Positions 1-8,067 of a DNA stretch of 13,124 nt are shown here, piece by piece (position 1 is the first letter of the stretch; every line of letters begins with the position of its first letter). The notes under the pieces are model-generated. The model saw only the letters and a program-made list of their open reading frames with translations. It made no database searches and was not told where the DNA came from. This DNA comes from Propionibacterium sp. (GTDB lineage: Bacteria; Actinomycetota; Actinomycetes; Propionibacteriales; Propionibacteriaceae). The stretch is from NCBI GenBank assembly GCA_022837595.1, contig JALHFX010000026.1:56003-69126 (forward strand), read 5' to 3'. The translations under genes and the position numbers were made by a program.

Positions 1-165
1 TCAGGGTGTCGCATGAGATCCAGGTTCCCCATGAGTGTCCTGTAGCACGAACGCGAAGCGGTTTGAGACGTGTTGATGCTTGTCACCGTGCACGATCCAA
101 GCCCCCGTTGTGGAACTCCAGACCTGCGCGCGACGGTTCGTGCACCGATGAAGCTGGCGGGGTGA

Positions 166-197
166 ACGAGGAGAACGTTCGTGAACGTTCTCCTCGT
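166..197. repeat. Perfect 15-bp inverted repeat, two GAACGTTC palindromes
   Basis: The arm ACGAGGAGAACGTTC at 166-180 is repeated in perfect inverse at 183-197 with a 2-bp GT spacer. Each arm ends in the 8-bp palindrome GAACGTTC (173-180 and 183-190), so two identical palindromes lie exactly 10 bp apart, about one helical turn. This can be a cruciform or hairpin, or a double operator. The GAAC/GTTC halves recall actinobacterial LexA boxes, but the internal spacing differs from the GAAC-N4-GTTC consensus. No gene is clearly placed to be controlled by it. Confidence 0.8.
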
Positions 198-281
198 ATC
201 CGGCACAGGTTTGCTTCACGTGCGCAGATGGTCCCGGTTGTAAGGACGTCCCCACGATGAATCGCACTGGGGTAAACCCGG

Positions 282-367
282 CCAACACCCGTCAGTGGTC
301 CCCAGATGCCTATTTGCTGACGAGATTGAGTGTGTAAAGCGATCTGGGGACCACTCACGGGTGTTGG
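282..367. repeat. 26-bp inverted repeat with 34-nt loop (element end?)
   Basis: The left arm at 282-307 and right arm at 342-367 are inverse complements over 26 positions with one mismatch (C at 293). The core reads ATCTGGGGACCACT near the loop and ACGGGTGTTGG at the outer end of the right arm. The loop is 34 nt. Transcribed in either direction it would make a very stable hairpin. The arms resemble the long repeated end sequences of some insertion sequences (IS21-like ends came to mind), but no transposase lies inside or beside it, so that is only a guess. No T-tract follows, so a simple terminator is unlikely. Confidence 0.75.
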
Positions 368-757
368 GGTGCGAGTAACCCTGTTTCTGGCTGACCGCCT
401 CGGCGCCTGCTGCCGACCTTTTAATGAGTTGGGCTGCTACCAGCGCGATGAGCGTGCTCATCAGGGTCGTCGTTGCTGTTACGTTGTGCTGAATCGGTCG
501 CGTCTGTGGCTTCCGCAGCGTCCGTGCCCCGCGAGGTCGAGGATCTTTTCGACGTTGGTGCAGTTAGCCCATCGGGCGGGCGTCGCATCATTGATTATGG
601 TGGATCCGAGCCGGTTCGATGATGCCTTCATCACATCGGCCAAGCGGGCACGACGCCGATCGTTGAGCCAGGCGCCAGCCGCCGTCGGCGCCCTTGACCA
701 GGCACTCGTTCCGTTTCCTCACGCAATCTCCACGAGGGCTGCAGGTTCGGCCCGGCC

Positions 758-1053
758 GTGAGCCGAGCCGTGATGCTCCACAATGTGGCGCTGGCCGTGC
801 CGTTTCCGCACTATCTGGACCGCGCCCGCTCCCGACCGGATCCTTACTTTCCGCAGGAAAAGGGACTCATATATCGGACCGAGCCGTCCGGTTAGTGCCC
901 CAAAACGCCCCTGCCCGAACCCGTGACAAGCACAGACACTCGTACCCTCGACCGAAGTGTAGAACTCAGGTTACAGCTTCATCTGGGCGACCGCGGGGGA
1001 GAACGCCACGTATGACGACATGGATCCGGTGCCTGTTGCGGAAATCCGGTAGC
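758..1053 (+). pseudogene. Possible broken remnant of an unidentified gene
   Basis: Two short plus-strand stretches read like real protein but are out of frame with each other and cut by stops. The first (758-895) contains VPFPHYLDRARSRPDPYFPQ and ends at a TAG at 893-895. The second, in another frame (963-1053, after a TAG at 960-962), contains GYSFIWATAGENATYDDMD and ends at a TAG at 1051-1053. Together they could be the C-terminal part of one frameshifted gene upstream of the zinc-ribbon gene. I do not recognise the family, and chance cannot be excluded. The call is inference from residue composition alone. Confidence 0.25.
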
Positions 1054-1127
1054 TAGCGCACGTGGGGATTACGGCGAACCCTCCCCTGCGGATTCAGGCT
1101 AAGCTTCTGGCAACGAAAGGTTCATCG

Positions 1128-1868
1128 ATGAAAGCTGATTCCAGTGCGCAGCGCGCGCTGCTGCAGGTCGCCGATCTCGATACCCAGATGGCCAGGCTGC
1201 GCCATCAGCGGACGACCCTTCCCGAGCACGTTAAGTTGAGCGAGCTGCAGACCCAGCGGGGCAGGTTGAGTGAGCAGATCGTTGCGGCCCAGACTCGAAT
1301 CTCGGATGCGGAGGCTGAACAAGAGCGCGTCGAGATCGATCTCGTGCCTGCTCGTGCCAGGCTTGAGCGCAATCAACAGAAGGTCGACGCGGGAATGATT
1401 GCGGCCAAAGCGCTGCAACCGATGCTCGATGAGATCGAGCATCTGCGCGGACGCATCGCGACTCTCGAGGACAACCAGCTAGAGATCATGCAGCAGGTCG
1501 AGGACGAGACCGCGATCTGCGAAAACTTGACCGCCGAGCGCAGCGAGATCGAGAACCAGATGCGCGAGTTGTTGGCCAGTCGCAATAATGCGACCGCCGA
1601 ACTTGATATCCGCATCACGCAGCTTTCCGAGCAACGGGCGAATCTGACCGGCAGGCTGCCTGCCGACCTGATGGCGCTCTACGAGAAGATTGCTCAGCGT
1701 GTCGGAGGTACTGGCGCAGCCGAACTGCGGGCCCGCCGCTGTGGTGGCTGCGGGCTGGAATTGGATGTCAGCGAGCTCAAACGTCAAGCCGCCGCTGCAC
1801 CTGACGACCTTTTACGCTGCGAGGAATGCGGGCGGATCCTCGTCCGTACCGAGAACTCCGGGCTCTAG
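1128..1868 (+). CDS. C4-type zinc-ribbon coiled-coil protein
   Basis: This 246-residue protein consists of a long charged coiled-coil hairpin (about residues 10-190, Leu/Glu/Gln/Arg-rich with little Gly or Pro) followed by a C-terminal zinc ribbon. The four metal ligands are Cys205, Cys208 (CGGCG), Cys231 and Cys234 (CEECG). This architecture matches the bacterial zinc-ribbon family widely conserved in Actinobacteria and often encoded beside Nif3-like and RNase H genes. Its biochemical role is not firmly established; nucleic-acid binding is commonly assumed. I chose ATG 1128 because GAAAGG (1115-1120) lies 7 nt upstream. An in-frame GTG at 1062 would add 22 residues unlike the family and has no good ribosome-binding site. 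The gene converges on the MarR gene at 1957, 88 bp away, with no obvious terminator hairpin between them. Confidence 0.9.
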   Translation: MKADSSAQRALLQVADLDTQMARLRHQRTTLPEHVKLSELQTQRGRLSEQIVAAQTRISDAEAEQERVEIDLVPARARLERNQQKVDAGMIAAKALQPMLDEIEHLRGRIATLEDNQLEIMQQVEDETAICENLTAERSEIENQMRELLASRNNATAELDIRITQLSEQRANLTGRLPADLMALYEKIAQRVGGTGAAELRARRCGGCGLELDVSELKRQAAAAPDDLLRCEECGRILVRTENSGL

Positions 1869-1956
1869 GTTGGCGTCAGTCGCGCGGTTCTTGACTCAGA
1901 GCAGTTCTGGAATCTCGGGCACTGCGCGTGCGGGTGTGCCGAAGACTAACCGACGC

Positions 1957-2397
1957 CTATTCGGGATGGTGATCCAGCTTTTCTAGTATCTGCCGCAGCT
2001 GGGCGCGATCGGTTGCGTCCAAGGCCGACAAGAAAGCCTCGCCGTGAGCAGCACGCACTTCACTGATCTGCTCGGAACGCTCAACGCCCTGCGTGGTGGC
2101 GCTCACCAGGATCGCGCGTCTGTCACTTGGGTCGGGCTCGCGTCGCAATAGTCCGGCAGCAACCAATGCCTCCACAACTTCAGTGGTCGATCGCAGGCTG
2201 ATTCGCAGCTGTTCGGCCAGTTGGCTCGGGCGTAGCGGCCCGGTCTTGACGATCTGGCGTAGCGCCCTGGCCTGGTGCGGGCTGACGCCGCAGGGCTCCA
2301 GAGCAGTGAGGATCGCGCGGCGCTGCTGACGGGCGACACGCGCGAAGAGCTCGCCCAGATCGTCGTGGCTGGGATGCTCGGCTGCTTCTATGCCCAT
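1957..2397 (-). CDS. MarR-family transcriptional repressor
   Basis: The protein has 146 residues, the usual MarR length. It has an N-terminal helix (residues 10-35), a winged helix-turn-helix at about residues 48-110 (LRPSQLAEQLRISLRSTTEV as helix pair, then LLRREPDPSDRRAILVSAT as the wing with the family's D-x-R-D/R-R signature), and a C-terminal dimerisation helix. MarR proteins bind palindromes as dimers and usually release DNA on binding small phenolic or lipophilic ligands. The ATG at 2397 follows AGGACGGA on the minus strand at a good distance. It is divergent from the ABC exporter at 2499 across about 100 bp carrying a consensus -10 and repeated GAGGT/ACCTC half-sites. By analogy with MarR-exporter pairs it most likely represses the exporter and itself. 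The ligand cannot be told from sequence. Confidence 0.93.
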   Translation of the reverse strand: MGIEAAEHPSHDDLGELFARVARQQRRAILTALEPCGVSPHQARALRQIVKTGPLRPSQLAEQLRISLRSTTEVVEALVAAGLLRREPDPSDRRAILVSATTQGVERSEQISEVRAAHGEAFLSALDATDRAQLRQILEKLDHHPE

Positions 2398-2419
2398 GTC
2401 TTCCGTCCTTTTCGGTCCT

Positions 2420-2472
2420 TTGACCCTTGCGTCCGAAATATAATGAGGTAACCTCTTAGTTGCGATACCTCA
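2420..2472 (+). promoter_or_regulatory. Exporter promoter with MarR operator candidates
   Basis: A perfect -10 hexamer TATAAT is at 2439-2444. The nearest -35 look-alike, TTGACC at 2420-2425, is only 13 bp away, so the -35 is weak or the promoter depends on an extended contact. The palindrome GAGGT-A-ACCTC (2445-2455) directly abuts the -10 and covers the expected start point. A further inverted copy, TACCTCA at 2466-2472, pairs with TGAGGTA at 2444-2450. These are good candidate sites for the adjacent MarR protein. Assignment is by position and symmetry only. Confidence 0.6.
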
Positions 2473-2498
2473 ATGAATTGTGGATGGAGGTGGTCCCC

Positions 2499-4325
2499 AT
2501 GGCAGATCATGGTGGCATCGGCGGCCTCGGCCCGCAACGTATCAATCCTGAAGACAAGGCGCAGTTAGCGGAATCGCCGGTTCGTTGGCGGCGAGTCGCG
2601 GAGCTCTTCGCGCCGCAACGCTGGCGCATGACACTGCTGGTGAGCATCATCGTCTTGATCGCTTTGGTCGGGATGGGGCAACCATTTCTACTTCGGGCGG
2701 TCATCGATGATGCGCTGCCCAATCGCGATACACATCTATTGGTCAGCGCTGTGCTGGGCATGATCGTGATCACTGTCGTCACTGCTATCGGCGGGGTCTG
2801 GCAGACGTGGCTGGCGAGCGCCATCGGCGAGCGCGTTATGCACAACCTGCGCGTCGACGTCTTCACGAATCTCCAGCGCCAATCGATCGATTTCTTCAAA
2901 CGCACCCGTGCCGGCGAAATTCAATCGCGGCTGGTGAACGACGTCGCAGGACTGCAATCGGTACTCACTACAACCGCGACTTCGGTGGCAACCAATCTGA
3001 CGACCGCGGTGGCCACCGCGATCGCGATGGTCGTCCTCGATTGGCGACTCAGCTTGATCAGTCTCATTGTGCTGCCGCCTGCCATTTGGGGAACCCGCCG
3101 GGTCGCTCTCGTGCGCCGCGACCTCACCCAGGCTCGCCAGCACGCGCTGTCAAGACTGCACGGCGAGGTAGATGAGGCGCTTAGCGTTAGCGGTGCGATG
3201 CTGTCGAAGACTCTCGGCATCGCAGACCAGCGAACCGCGTCCTTCTCAGCGATCTCCACCAGCTTGATCGATCTCGATATGCGCTCTCAACTGGCTGGTC
3301 GCTGGCGGATGGCGACGATGAATATCATCTTTGCGATCTTGCCTGCGATCATCTATCTGGCCGCTGGGTTCGGGCCGGTTGATGGAGGGCTGACGATCGG
3401 TACTGTGGTGGCTTTCACCGCGCTGCAGACACAAATCTTCCGGCCGATCATGGGGGTACTGAATGTTGGCGCCCAGTGGGTCGCCTCGATGGCCTTGATG
3501 AGTCGCATCTTCGAGTATCTCGATCTGGTGCCCCAGGTGGCGACGCCCGCTCATCCGGTGCGCCTCGACGTGAGCGGGGTACAGGGGAGGATCCGTTACG
3601 AGCACGTCAGCTATGCCTACCCGGGTTCTGATGACCTTGCGTTGGACGACTTCGATCTGACGATACCGGCGGGTACTTCGGTCGGCCTGGCAGGATCGAC
3701 CGGATCAGGCAAGTCGACTGCGGCGTCATTGTTGTCAAGGCTCGCCGACCCTGATCGCGGTCGCATCACCATCGATGGCGTCGACCTGCGCGATCTCGAC
3801 CCCCACGACTTGGCGTCCATCGTCGGGGTCGTCACCCAGGAGACTTATCTGGTGCACGACAGTCTGCGCGGTAATCTGCTGCTGGCCAAACCGGACGCTA
3901 GTGATGGCGAGCTTTGGCAGGCGCTCGAGGCTGCCCGCATCGCAGACGTGGTGCGCGGCCTGCCCGACGGTCTGGAAACCATGGTCGGGGCTCGCGGGCA
4001 TCGTTTCAGCGGAGGCGAGCGCCAGCGCATTGCCGTGGCACGTACCTTGTTGCGGAATCCCCGCGTCCTGATCTTGGATGAAGCCACGAGTGCTTTGGAT
4101 GTCACTACTGAACACCAGCTGCAGGCGGCCCTGGATCACTTGGCGGTCGGACGAACGACCCTCACGATCGCGCACCGGCTGAGCACGATTCGCGATGCTG
4201 ACCAGATTGTGGTGCTCGATGAGGGCCGAATCACCGAATGCGGTAGTCATGACGAGCTGATGCGACTTGGCGGACGCTACGCCCAGATGAATGATCAACA
4301 TCTGCTCGGCTCCCTCGCTGCCTGA
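2499..4325 (+). CDS. ABC exporter, fused membrane and ATPase domains
   Basis: This 608-residue half-transporter has an N-terminal type-IV exporter membrane domain (about residues 40-330, six hydrophobic segments, for example LLVSIIVLIALVGMG and TAVATAIAMVV) followed by an ATPase domain. Catalytic motifs are complete: Walker A GSTGSGKST at 399-407 (Lys405), Q-loop VVTQET, signature FSGGERQR from Phe503, Walker B ILDEATSALD with Asp527 and Glu528, and the switch His559 (AHRLS). It should act as a dimer in the cell membrane, probably exporting a drug or lipophilic compound. No partner half-transporter follows, which suggests a homodimer. ATG 2499 is chosen because GGAGG (2486-2490) lies 8 nt upstream; TTG 2460 and ATG 2484 are in frame but lack or overlap that site. 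The divergent MarR gene suggests ligand-inducible expression. The substrate is unknown. Confidence 0.95.
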   Translation: MADHGGIGGLGPQRINPEDKAQLAESPVRWRRVAELFAPQRWRMTLLVSIIVLIALVGMGQPFLLRAVIDDALPNRDTHLLVSAVLGMIVITVVTAIGGVWQTWLASAIGERVMHNLRVDVFTNLQRQSIDFFKRTRAGEIQSRLVNDVAGLQSVLTTTATSVATNLTTAVATAIAMVVLDWRLSLISLIVLPPAIWGTRRVALVRRDLTQARQHALSRLHGEVDEALSVSGAMLSKTLGIADQRTASFSAISTSLIDLDMRSQLAGRWRMATMNIIFAILPAIIYLAAGFGPVDGGLTIGTVVAFTALQTQIFRPIMGVLNVGAQWVASMALMSRIFEYLDLVPQVATPAHPVRLDVSGVQGRIRYEHVSYAYPGSDDLALDDFDLTIPAGTSVGLAGSTGSGKSTAASLLSRLADPDRGRITIDGVDLRDLDPHDLASIVGVVTQETYLVHDSLRGNLLLAKPDASDGELWQALEAARIADVVRGLPDGLETMVGARGHRFSGGERQRIAVARTLLRNPRVLILDEATSALDVTTEHQLQAALDHLAVGRTTLTIAHRLSTIRDADQIVVLDEGRITECGSHDELMRLGGRYAQMNDQHLLGSLAA

Positions 4326-4343
4326 TCGCGCTACAAAGAGCCA

Positions 4344-4358
4344 GGCGCCGAAGGCGCC
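4344..4358 (+). terminator. Short GC hairpin after the ABC gene
   Basis: GGCGCC at 4344-4349 is repeated at 4353-4358 across a GAA loop, giving a 6-bp all-GC stem 19 nt after the exporter stop. There is no T-tract, so this is at best a weak or Rho-assisted terminator, or a processing site. It separates the exporter from putA, which seems to have its own promoter (TAGAAT at 4426-4431). Confidence 0.35.
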
Positions 4359-4425
4359 GCAGACTACGCCTCGGACGATCCTGCTTCACTTTGGGTTGCC
4401 GGGGGTCACGATGGCAACGGAAGAT

Positions 4426-4431
4426 TAGAAT
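4426..4431 (+). promoter_or_regulatory. Possible putA -10 element
   Basis: TAGAAT matches the -10 consensus at five of six positions and lies 50 bp before the putA ATG, in a 156-bp gap that would give a leader of roughly 40 nt. No convincing -35 is seen at 16-18 bp; GTCACG at 4405-4410 is the nearest partial match, with a 15-bp spacer. No operator-like palindrome was spotted. Confidence 0.3.
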
Positions 4432-4481
4432 CTGATGTGCACGCAGACGTGTACGAAGTTGAGCGGAGAGGCACCTAACCC

Positions 4482-7400
4482 ATGGCAGATCCGACTGATG
4501 TCCGGCCCCAAGATCTCGCAGAGCCTGCGATAGCACTTGTTCATCGCTGGCTCGCTGAGGCGGCCGATTACCCGATCGAACGGTCAGCGGCGCTGCTCGC
4601 CGGCGTCTTGCAGGATCCGAACGGTCTTGACTTCACAGTCGGCTTCGTCGACGGTGTCGTGCGTCCAGAAGATCTCAACGCGGCGGCGAAGAAGCTGAAA
4701 GAGCTCGCCCCGATCACCCCGCAGTTCTTGCCGGCACCGATGCGATGGGGAATGCAATTAGGCAGCGTGACAGCCAATCCGCTGCCGTGGGTGGTGATTC
4801 CAGCGGCTCGCAAGATTTTGCGTGAGTTGGTCAGCCACCTCATCATCGACGCGACCGACGCGAAGCTGGGCGCAGCTATCGAAAAGATAAAGAAGCCCGG
4901 CATCCGACTGAACGTGAATCTTCTCGGCGAGGCGATCCTCGGGGAGCAGGAAGCCGAACGCCGGATCGCCGGCACCCGGCGCCTGCTCGAACGCGATGAC
5001 GTCGACTATGTGTCGATCAAGGTCTCCTCGACTGTGGCGCCCCACAACCACTGGGCATTTGACGACGCGGTAGAACACATCATCGATCACTTGCGCCCGC
5101 TTTTCGAGTGCGCGGCTGCGGCCAGCCCGCACAAGTTCATCAACCTCGACATGGAGGAGTACAAGGATCTCGACTTGACGATCGCGGTCTTCAAGCGGCT
5201 CCTTGAGCGCCCAGAATTCCGTAACCTTCAAGCCGGCATCGTCTTGCAGGCATACCTGCCCGATGCCCTGGGCGCAGCGATCGACTTGCAGGGCTGGGCA
5301 GCTGAACGGGTTGCCGGCGGTGGTGCGCCGATCAAGATCCGGGTAGTCAAGGGTGCGAATCTGCCGATGGAGTTGGTGGACGCCGCGATCCATGGTTGGC
5401 CGGCTGCGACTTGGGGGTCGAAGCAAGCCAGTGATACCAGTTATAAGGCCGTTCTCGATTACGCGCTGACCCCCGAGCGGGTGAAGAATGTGCGCGTCGG
5501 AGTCGCGGGGCATAATCTCTTCGACGTCGCGCTCGCCTGGCTGCTGGCCAAGGAGCGCGGTGTCACCGAAGGCCTGGATATCGAGATGTTGCTCGGTATG
5601 GCGACCGGTCAGGCTGAGGCCGTCAAGCGCGAGGTTGGCTCGTTGCTGCTCTACACGCCCGTGGTGCATCCCGCAGAGTTCGATGTGGCCATCGCGTATC
5701 TGATTCGCCGTCTTGAGGAGGGCGCGAGCCCCGAGAACTTCATGTCGGCGGTTTTCGAACTCAACGAAGACCCCGAGCTCTTCGAGCGAGAGAAGAACCG
5801 TTTCCTCGCCGCACTCGGTGATTTGGAGCCCATTACCGGTGACGGCTCGGTCGAGTCTTACCGGGTGCCCAAACCCAACCGTCTGCAAGACCGTCGCCAC
5901 TACGATGCGGACGGTGCTGAAGACCGAGTTGAGAAGCGAGTCGAGGCCGGACGTCGCGGCGGCTTCGAGAACACACCCGATAGCGATCCCGATCTGCCTG
6001 GCAACCGCGAGTGGGGGCGGGAGATCGCTGACCGGATGGTCACCTCACAGCTAGGCGCTGAACTTGTCGCAGCGAATCGGATCACCGACAAGAAGGCTCT
6101 GGACGAGGCGATCGTCCGCGGAGTCAACGCAGCCGACGGTTGGCAGCAACTCGGCGCCGAGGAGCGTGCTCGTATTCTCTACCGAGCTGCAGAACGTTTG
6201 GAAGCTCGGCGTGCCCAGTTGCTGGAGGTCATGGGGGCCGAATGCGGTAAGACCATCGATCAGGGGGATGTCGAGGTCTCGGAGGCGATCGACTTCGCCA
6301 ACTACTACGCGATGTCGGGTCAAGTGCTCCCGCAGATCGACGGTGCAAAACCCGTGAGCCAGAAGCTGATCGCGGTGATCCCACCGTGGAACTTCCCGAC
6401 CGCGATTCCTGCGGGCGGTACCTTCGCGGGACTGGCTTCGGGCGCGTCGGTGATCATCAAGCCGGCCACGAATGCCGCCCGTACCGGCGCGGTGATGGTC
6501 GAAGCGCTTTGGGAAGCCGGCGTTCCCCGCGATGTGCTGCAGTATGTGCAGTTCGGCGACCGGGAGCTGGGCTCCGCGTTCGTCGCGGATTCTCGGGTCG
6601 ACCGGCTGATCCTCACCGGCTCGTACGAGACCGCGGTACTCTTCCGAGAGCTCCGCAAGGATCTGCCCATTCTTGCTGAGACCAGCGGCAAGAATGCGAT
6701 CATCGTGACGCCCAATGCCGATTTCGATCTTGCTGCCAAGGATGTGGCGTTGTCTGCTTTCGGGCATGCCGGTCAGAAGTGTTCGGCGTCGTCGCTGGTG
6801 GTGCTGGTTGGTTCGGTCGCCAAGTCGAAGCGATTTGGCCGACAGCTGATCGATGCCGTCCAGTCACTGAGGGTCGGTACCCCCGAGCACCTCGAAACGC
6901 AGATGGGGCCGGTCATTACCGCGCCGGAAGGTAAGCTGCTGCGCGGCCTCACCAAGCTTGGGCCGGGCGAGCAGTGGCTGCTCACACCAACTCCGGTGTC
7001 CAGCGATAGCCCACTGGCAGTTGACAAGAACGGTGAATCGAAACTGTGGAGCCCGGGTGTGCGCAGCGGTGTGCAGCGGGGCAGTGAATATCACCTGGTC
7101 GAATACTTCGGGCCCATCCTTGGCATCATGACCGCCAAGACCTTGGACGAGGCCATCGACATCGTCAACGACGTCGACTACGGTCTCACCAGCGGCCTGC
7201 ATTCGCTGGACCGCGACGAGATTGGACGCTGGCTTGAGCGCATTCAGGCCGGCAACCTCTACGTCAACAGGGGCATCACAGGCGCGATCGTGCGGCGCCA
7301 ACCCTTCGGTGGCTGGAAGAAGTCGGCGATCGGTGCGGGTACGAAGGCCGGCGGGCCCAGTTATCTCTTCGGTCTGGTCGACTGGCAGGACGCAGCTGTT

Positions 7401-8042
7401 AACGGCGAGGCGCAGGCGCCACGTCCGGATGCTGTCAGATTGCTGGCGGCTGCCGAGCAGTCGGGTATCGCCGGAGCCGAGTTGGACTGGCTGCGTGCTG
7501 CGCTCAGCAGCGATTCGGCGGCTTGGGCGAACGAATTCGGCATTGCACGAGACGTCTCTCAGGTCGGGGTAGAGCGCAACCTGCTCCGCTATCTGCCGGT
7601 TCCGGTGGTGATCCGGGTCGGCGTAGACGCGCCTCTTCACAAGGTCATCCGCGTGATCGCGGCCGGGCTGGCGGCCCAGTCGTCCCTGGTGTTGAGCACC
7701 CCGATCGCGTTGCCGAAGCCGGTTATTGAGGCTGTGGATGCGGCAAAGGTGCCAGTGCATTTTGAGGACGATGTGGCTTGGCGCGAACGCCTCGTCGAGC
7801 TCACTACCCACGACGGCCCACACGCCAGTGCGCGGGTCCGGGTGGTCGCGGGGGCCTCGCGGCCTGAGCAGATCGCAGCGGTCTACGAGGCTACCGGCGG
7901 CAAACCAGATATTGCCGTCTACGGCGGGGAAGTGGTGTCGGGCGGACGAGTGGAGATGCTGCCATATCTGCATGAGCAGGCGGTCTCGATCACCGCGCAC
8001 CGTTTCGGTACGTTGAATCATCTTTCGGATGGCCTGATCTAG
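4482..8042 (+). CDS. putA: Bifunctional proline/P5C dehydrogenase PutA
   Basis: This 1186-residue enzyme converts proline to glutamate in two steps: FAD-dependent oxidation to pyrroline-5-carboxylate, then NAD-dependent oxidation of glutamate semialdehyde. The proline dehydrogenase barrel spans about residues 30-450 (FINLDMEEYKDLDLTI, IRVVKGANLPMELVDAA, and IRRLEEGAS with Arg409-Arg410, which in the family bind the proline carboxylate). The aldehyde dehydrogenase spans about 520-990 (NFPTAIPAGGTFAGL, LAETSGK with Glu733, GQKCS with nucleophile Cys767). A further domain of about 190 residues (about 995-1186, ending EQAVSITAHRFGTLNHL) matches the C-terminal ALDH-like domain of long PutA proteins. 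There is no N-terminal ribbon-helix-helix, so it should not repress its own gene as the E. coli protein does. ATG 4482 follows GGAGAGG (4465-4471). No breaks or missing catalytic residues were seen. rnpB begins 25 bp after the stop. Confidence 0.97.
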   Translation: MADPTDVRPQDLAEPAIALVHRWLAEAADYPIERSAALLAGVLQDPNGLDFTVGFVDGVVRPEDLNAAAKKLKELAPITPQFLPAPMRWGMQLGSVTANPLPWVVIPAARKILRELVSHLIIDATDAKLGAAIEKIKKPGIRLNVNLLGEAILGEQEAERRIAGTRRLLERDDVDYVSIKVSSTVAPHNHWAFDDAVEHIIDHLRPLFECAAAASPHKFINLDMEEYKDLDLTIAVFKRLLERPEFRNLQAGIVLQAYLPDALGAAIDLQGWAAERVAGGGAPIKIRVVKGANLPMELVDAAIHGWPAATWGSKQASDTSYKAVLDYALTPERVKNVRVGVAGHNLFDVALAWLLAKERGVTEGLDIEMLLGMATGQAEAVKREVGSLLLYTPVVHPAEFDVAIAYLIRRLEEGASPENFMSAVFELNEDPELFEREKNRFLAALGDLEPITGDGSVESYRVPKPNRLQDRRHYDADGAEDRVEKRVEAGRRGGFENTPDSDPDLPGNREWGREIADRMVTSQLGAELVAANRITDKKALDEAIVRGVNAADGWQQLGAEERARILYRAAERLEARRAQLLEVMGAECGKTIDQGDVEVSEAIDFANYYAMSGQVLPQIDGAKPVSQKLIAVIPPWNFPTAIPAGGTFAGLASGASVIIKPATNAARTGAVMVEALWEAGVPRDVLQYVQFGDRELGSAFVADSRVDRLILTGSYETAVLFRELRKDLPILAETSGKNAIIVTPNADFDLAAKDVALSAFGHAGQKCSASSLVVLVGSVAKSKRFGRQLIDAVQSLRVGTPEHLETQMGPVITAPEGKLLRGLTKLGPGEQWLLTPTPVSSDSPLAVDKNGESKLWSPGVRSGVQRGSEYHLVEYFGPILGIMTAKTLDEAIDIVNDVDYGLTSGLHSLDRDEIGRWLERIQAGNLYVNRGITGAIVRRQPFGGWKKSAIGAGTKAGGPSYLFGLVDWQDAAVNGEAQAPRPDAVRLLAAAEQSGIAGAELDWLRAALSSDSAAWANEFGIARDVSQVGVERNLLRYLPVPVVIRVGVDAPLHKVIRVIAAGLAAQSSLVLSTPIALPKPVIEAVDAAKVPVHFEDDVAWRERLVELTTHDGPHASARVRVVAGASRPEQIAAVYEATGGKPDIAVYGGEVVSGGRVEMLPYLHEQAVSITAHRFGTLNHLSDGLI

Positions 8043-8053
8043 TAGTGAGGTAA

Positions 8054-8059
8054 TAGACT
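8054..8059 (+). promoter_or_regulatory. Possible rnpB -10 element
   Basis: TAGACT lies 8 nt before the predicted 5' end of the RNase P RNA (8068), the right distance for a -10. Any -35 must fall within the last putA codons, and I see no good match there. Overlapping alternatives such as TAATAG at 8051-8056 are equally possible. Confidence 0.35.
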
Positions 8060-8067
8060 GGATCGTT

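Larger units (their letters stand above)
1..1127. other. Long stretch without an intact gene; decayed-looking
   Basis: No open frame here has a convincing start, ribosome-binding site and recognisable protein sequence. The longest frames (330-761 on plus, 1-288 on minus) are rich in Arg, Ser and Pro and read through the inverted repeats, as chance frames in high-GC DNA do. The stretch holds two strong inverted repeats, listed separately, and short protein-like fragments broken by stops at about 758-893 and 963-1053. The last part of the minus-strand frame ending at 1-3 (residues with AWIVHGDK and NRFAFVLQDTHGEP) is also somewhat protein-like, but I cannot name it. A decayed gene or mobile-element scar is an inference. 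In many Actinobacteria a Nif3-family gene precedes the zinc-ribbon gene at 1128, and I see no trace of one. Confidence 0.5.

Noticed and set aside
166..190. A LexA (SOS) box.
   Set aside because: The GAAC and GTTC halves occur but not in the GAAC-N4-GTTC spacing, and no SOS gene follows.
166..367. A CRISPR array, because of the repeated palindromic sequences.
   Set aside because: There are only two unrelated inverted repeats and no series of equal repeats with unique spacers.
330..761. A 143-codon plus-strand frame in the gene-poor start of the window.
   Set aside because: It begins within the 26-bp inverted repeat, has no ribosome-binding site, and its composition is not protein-like over most of its length.
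2420..2444. A full consensus promoter made of TTGACC and TATAAT.
   Set aside because: The spacer is only 13 bp, too short for a standard sigma factor; only the -10 is kept as a good call.
4758..5900. A 380-codon minus-strand open frame inside putA.
   Set aside because: It is antisense to the proline dehydrogenase domain with its conserved motifs, has no family features, and is a codon-bias shadow.
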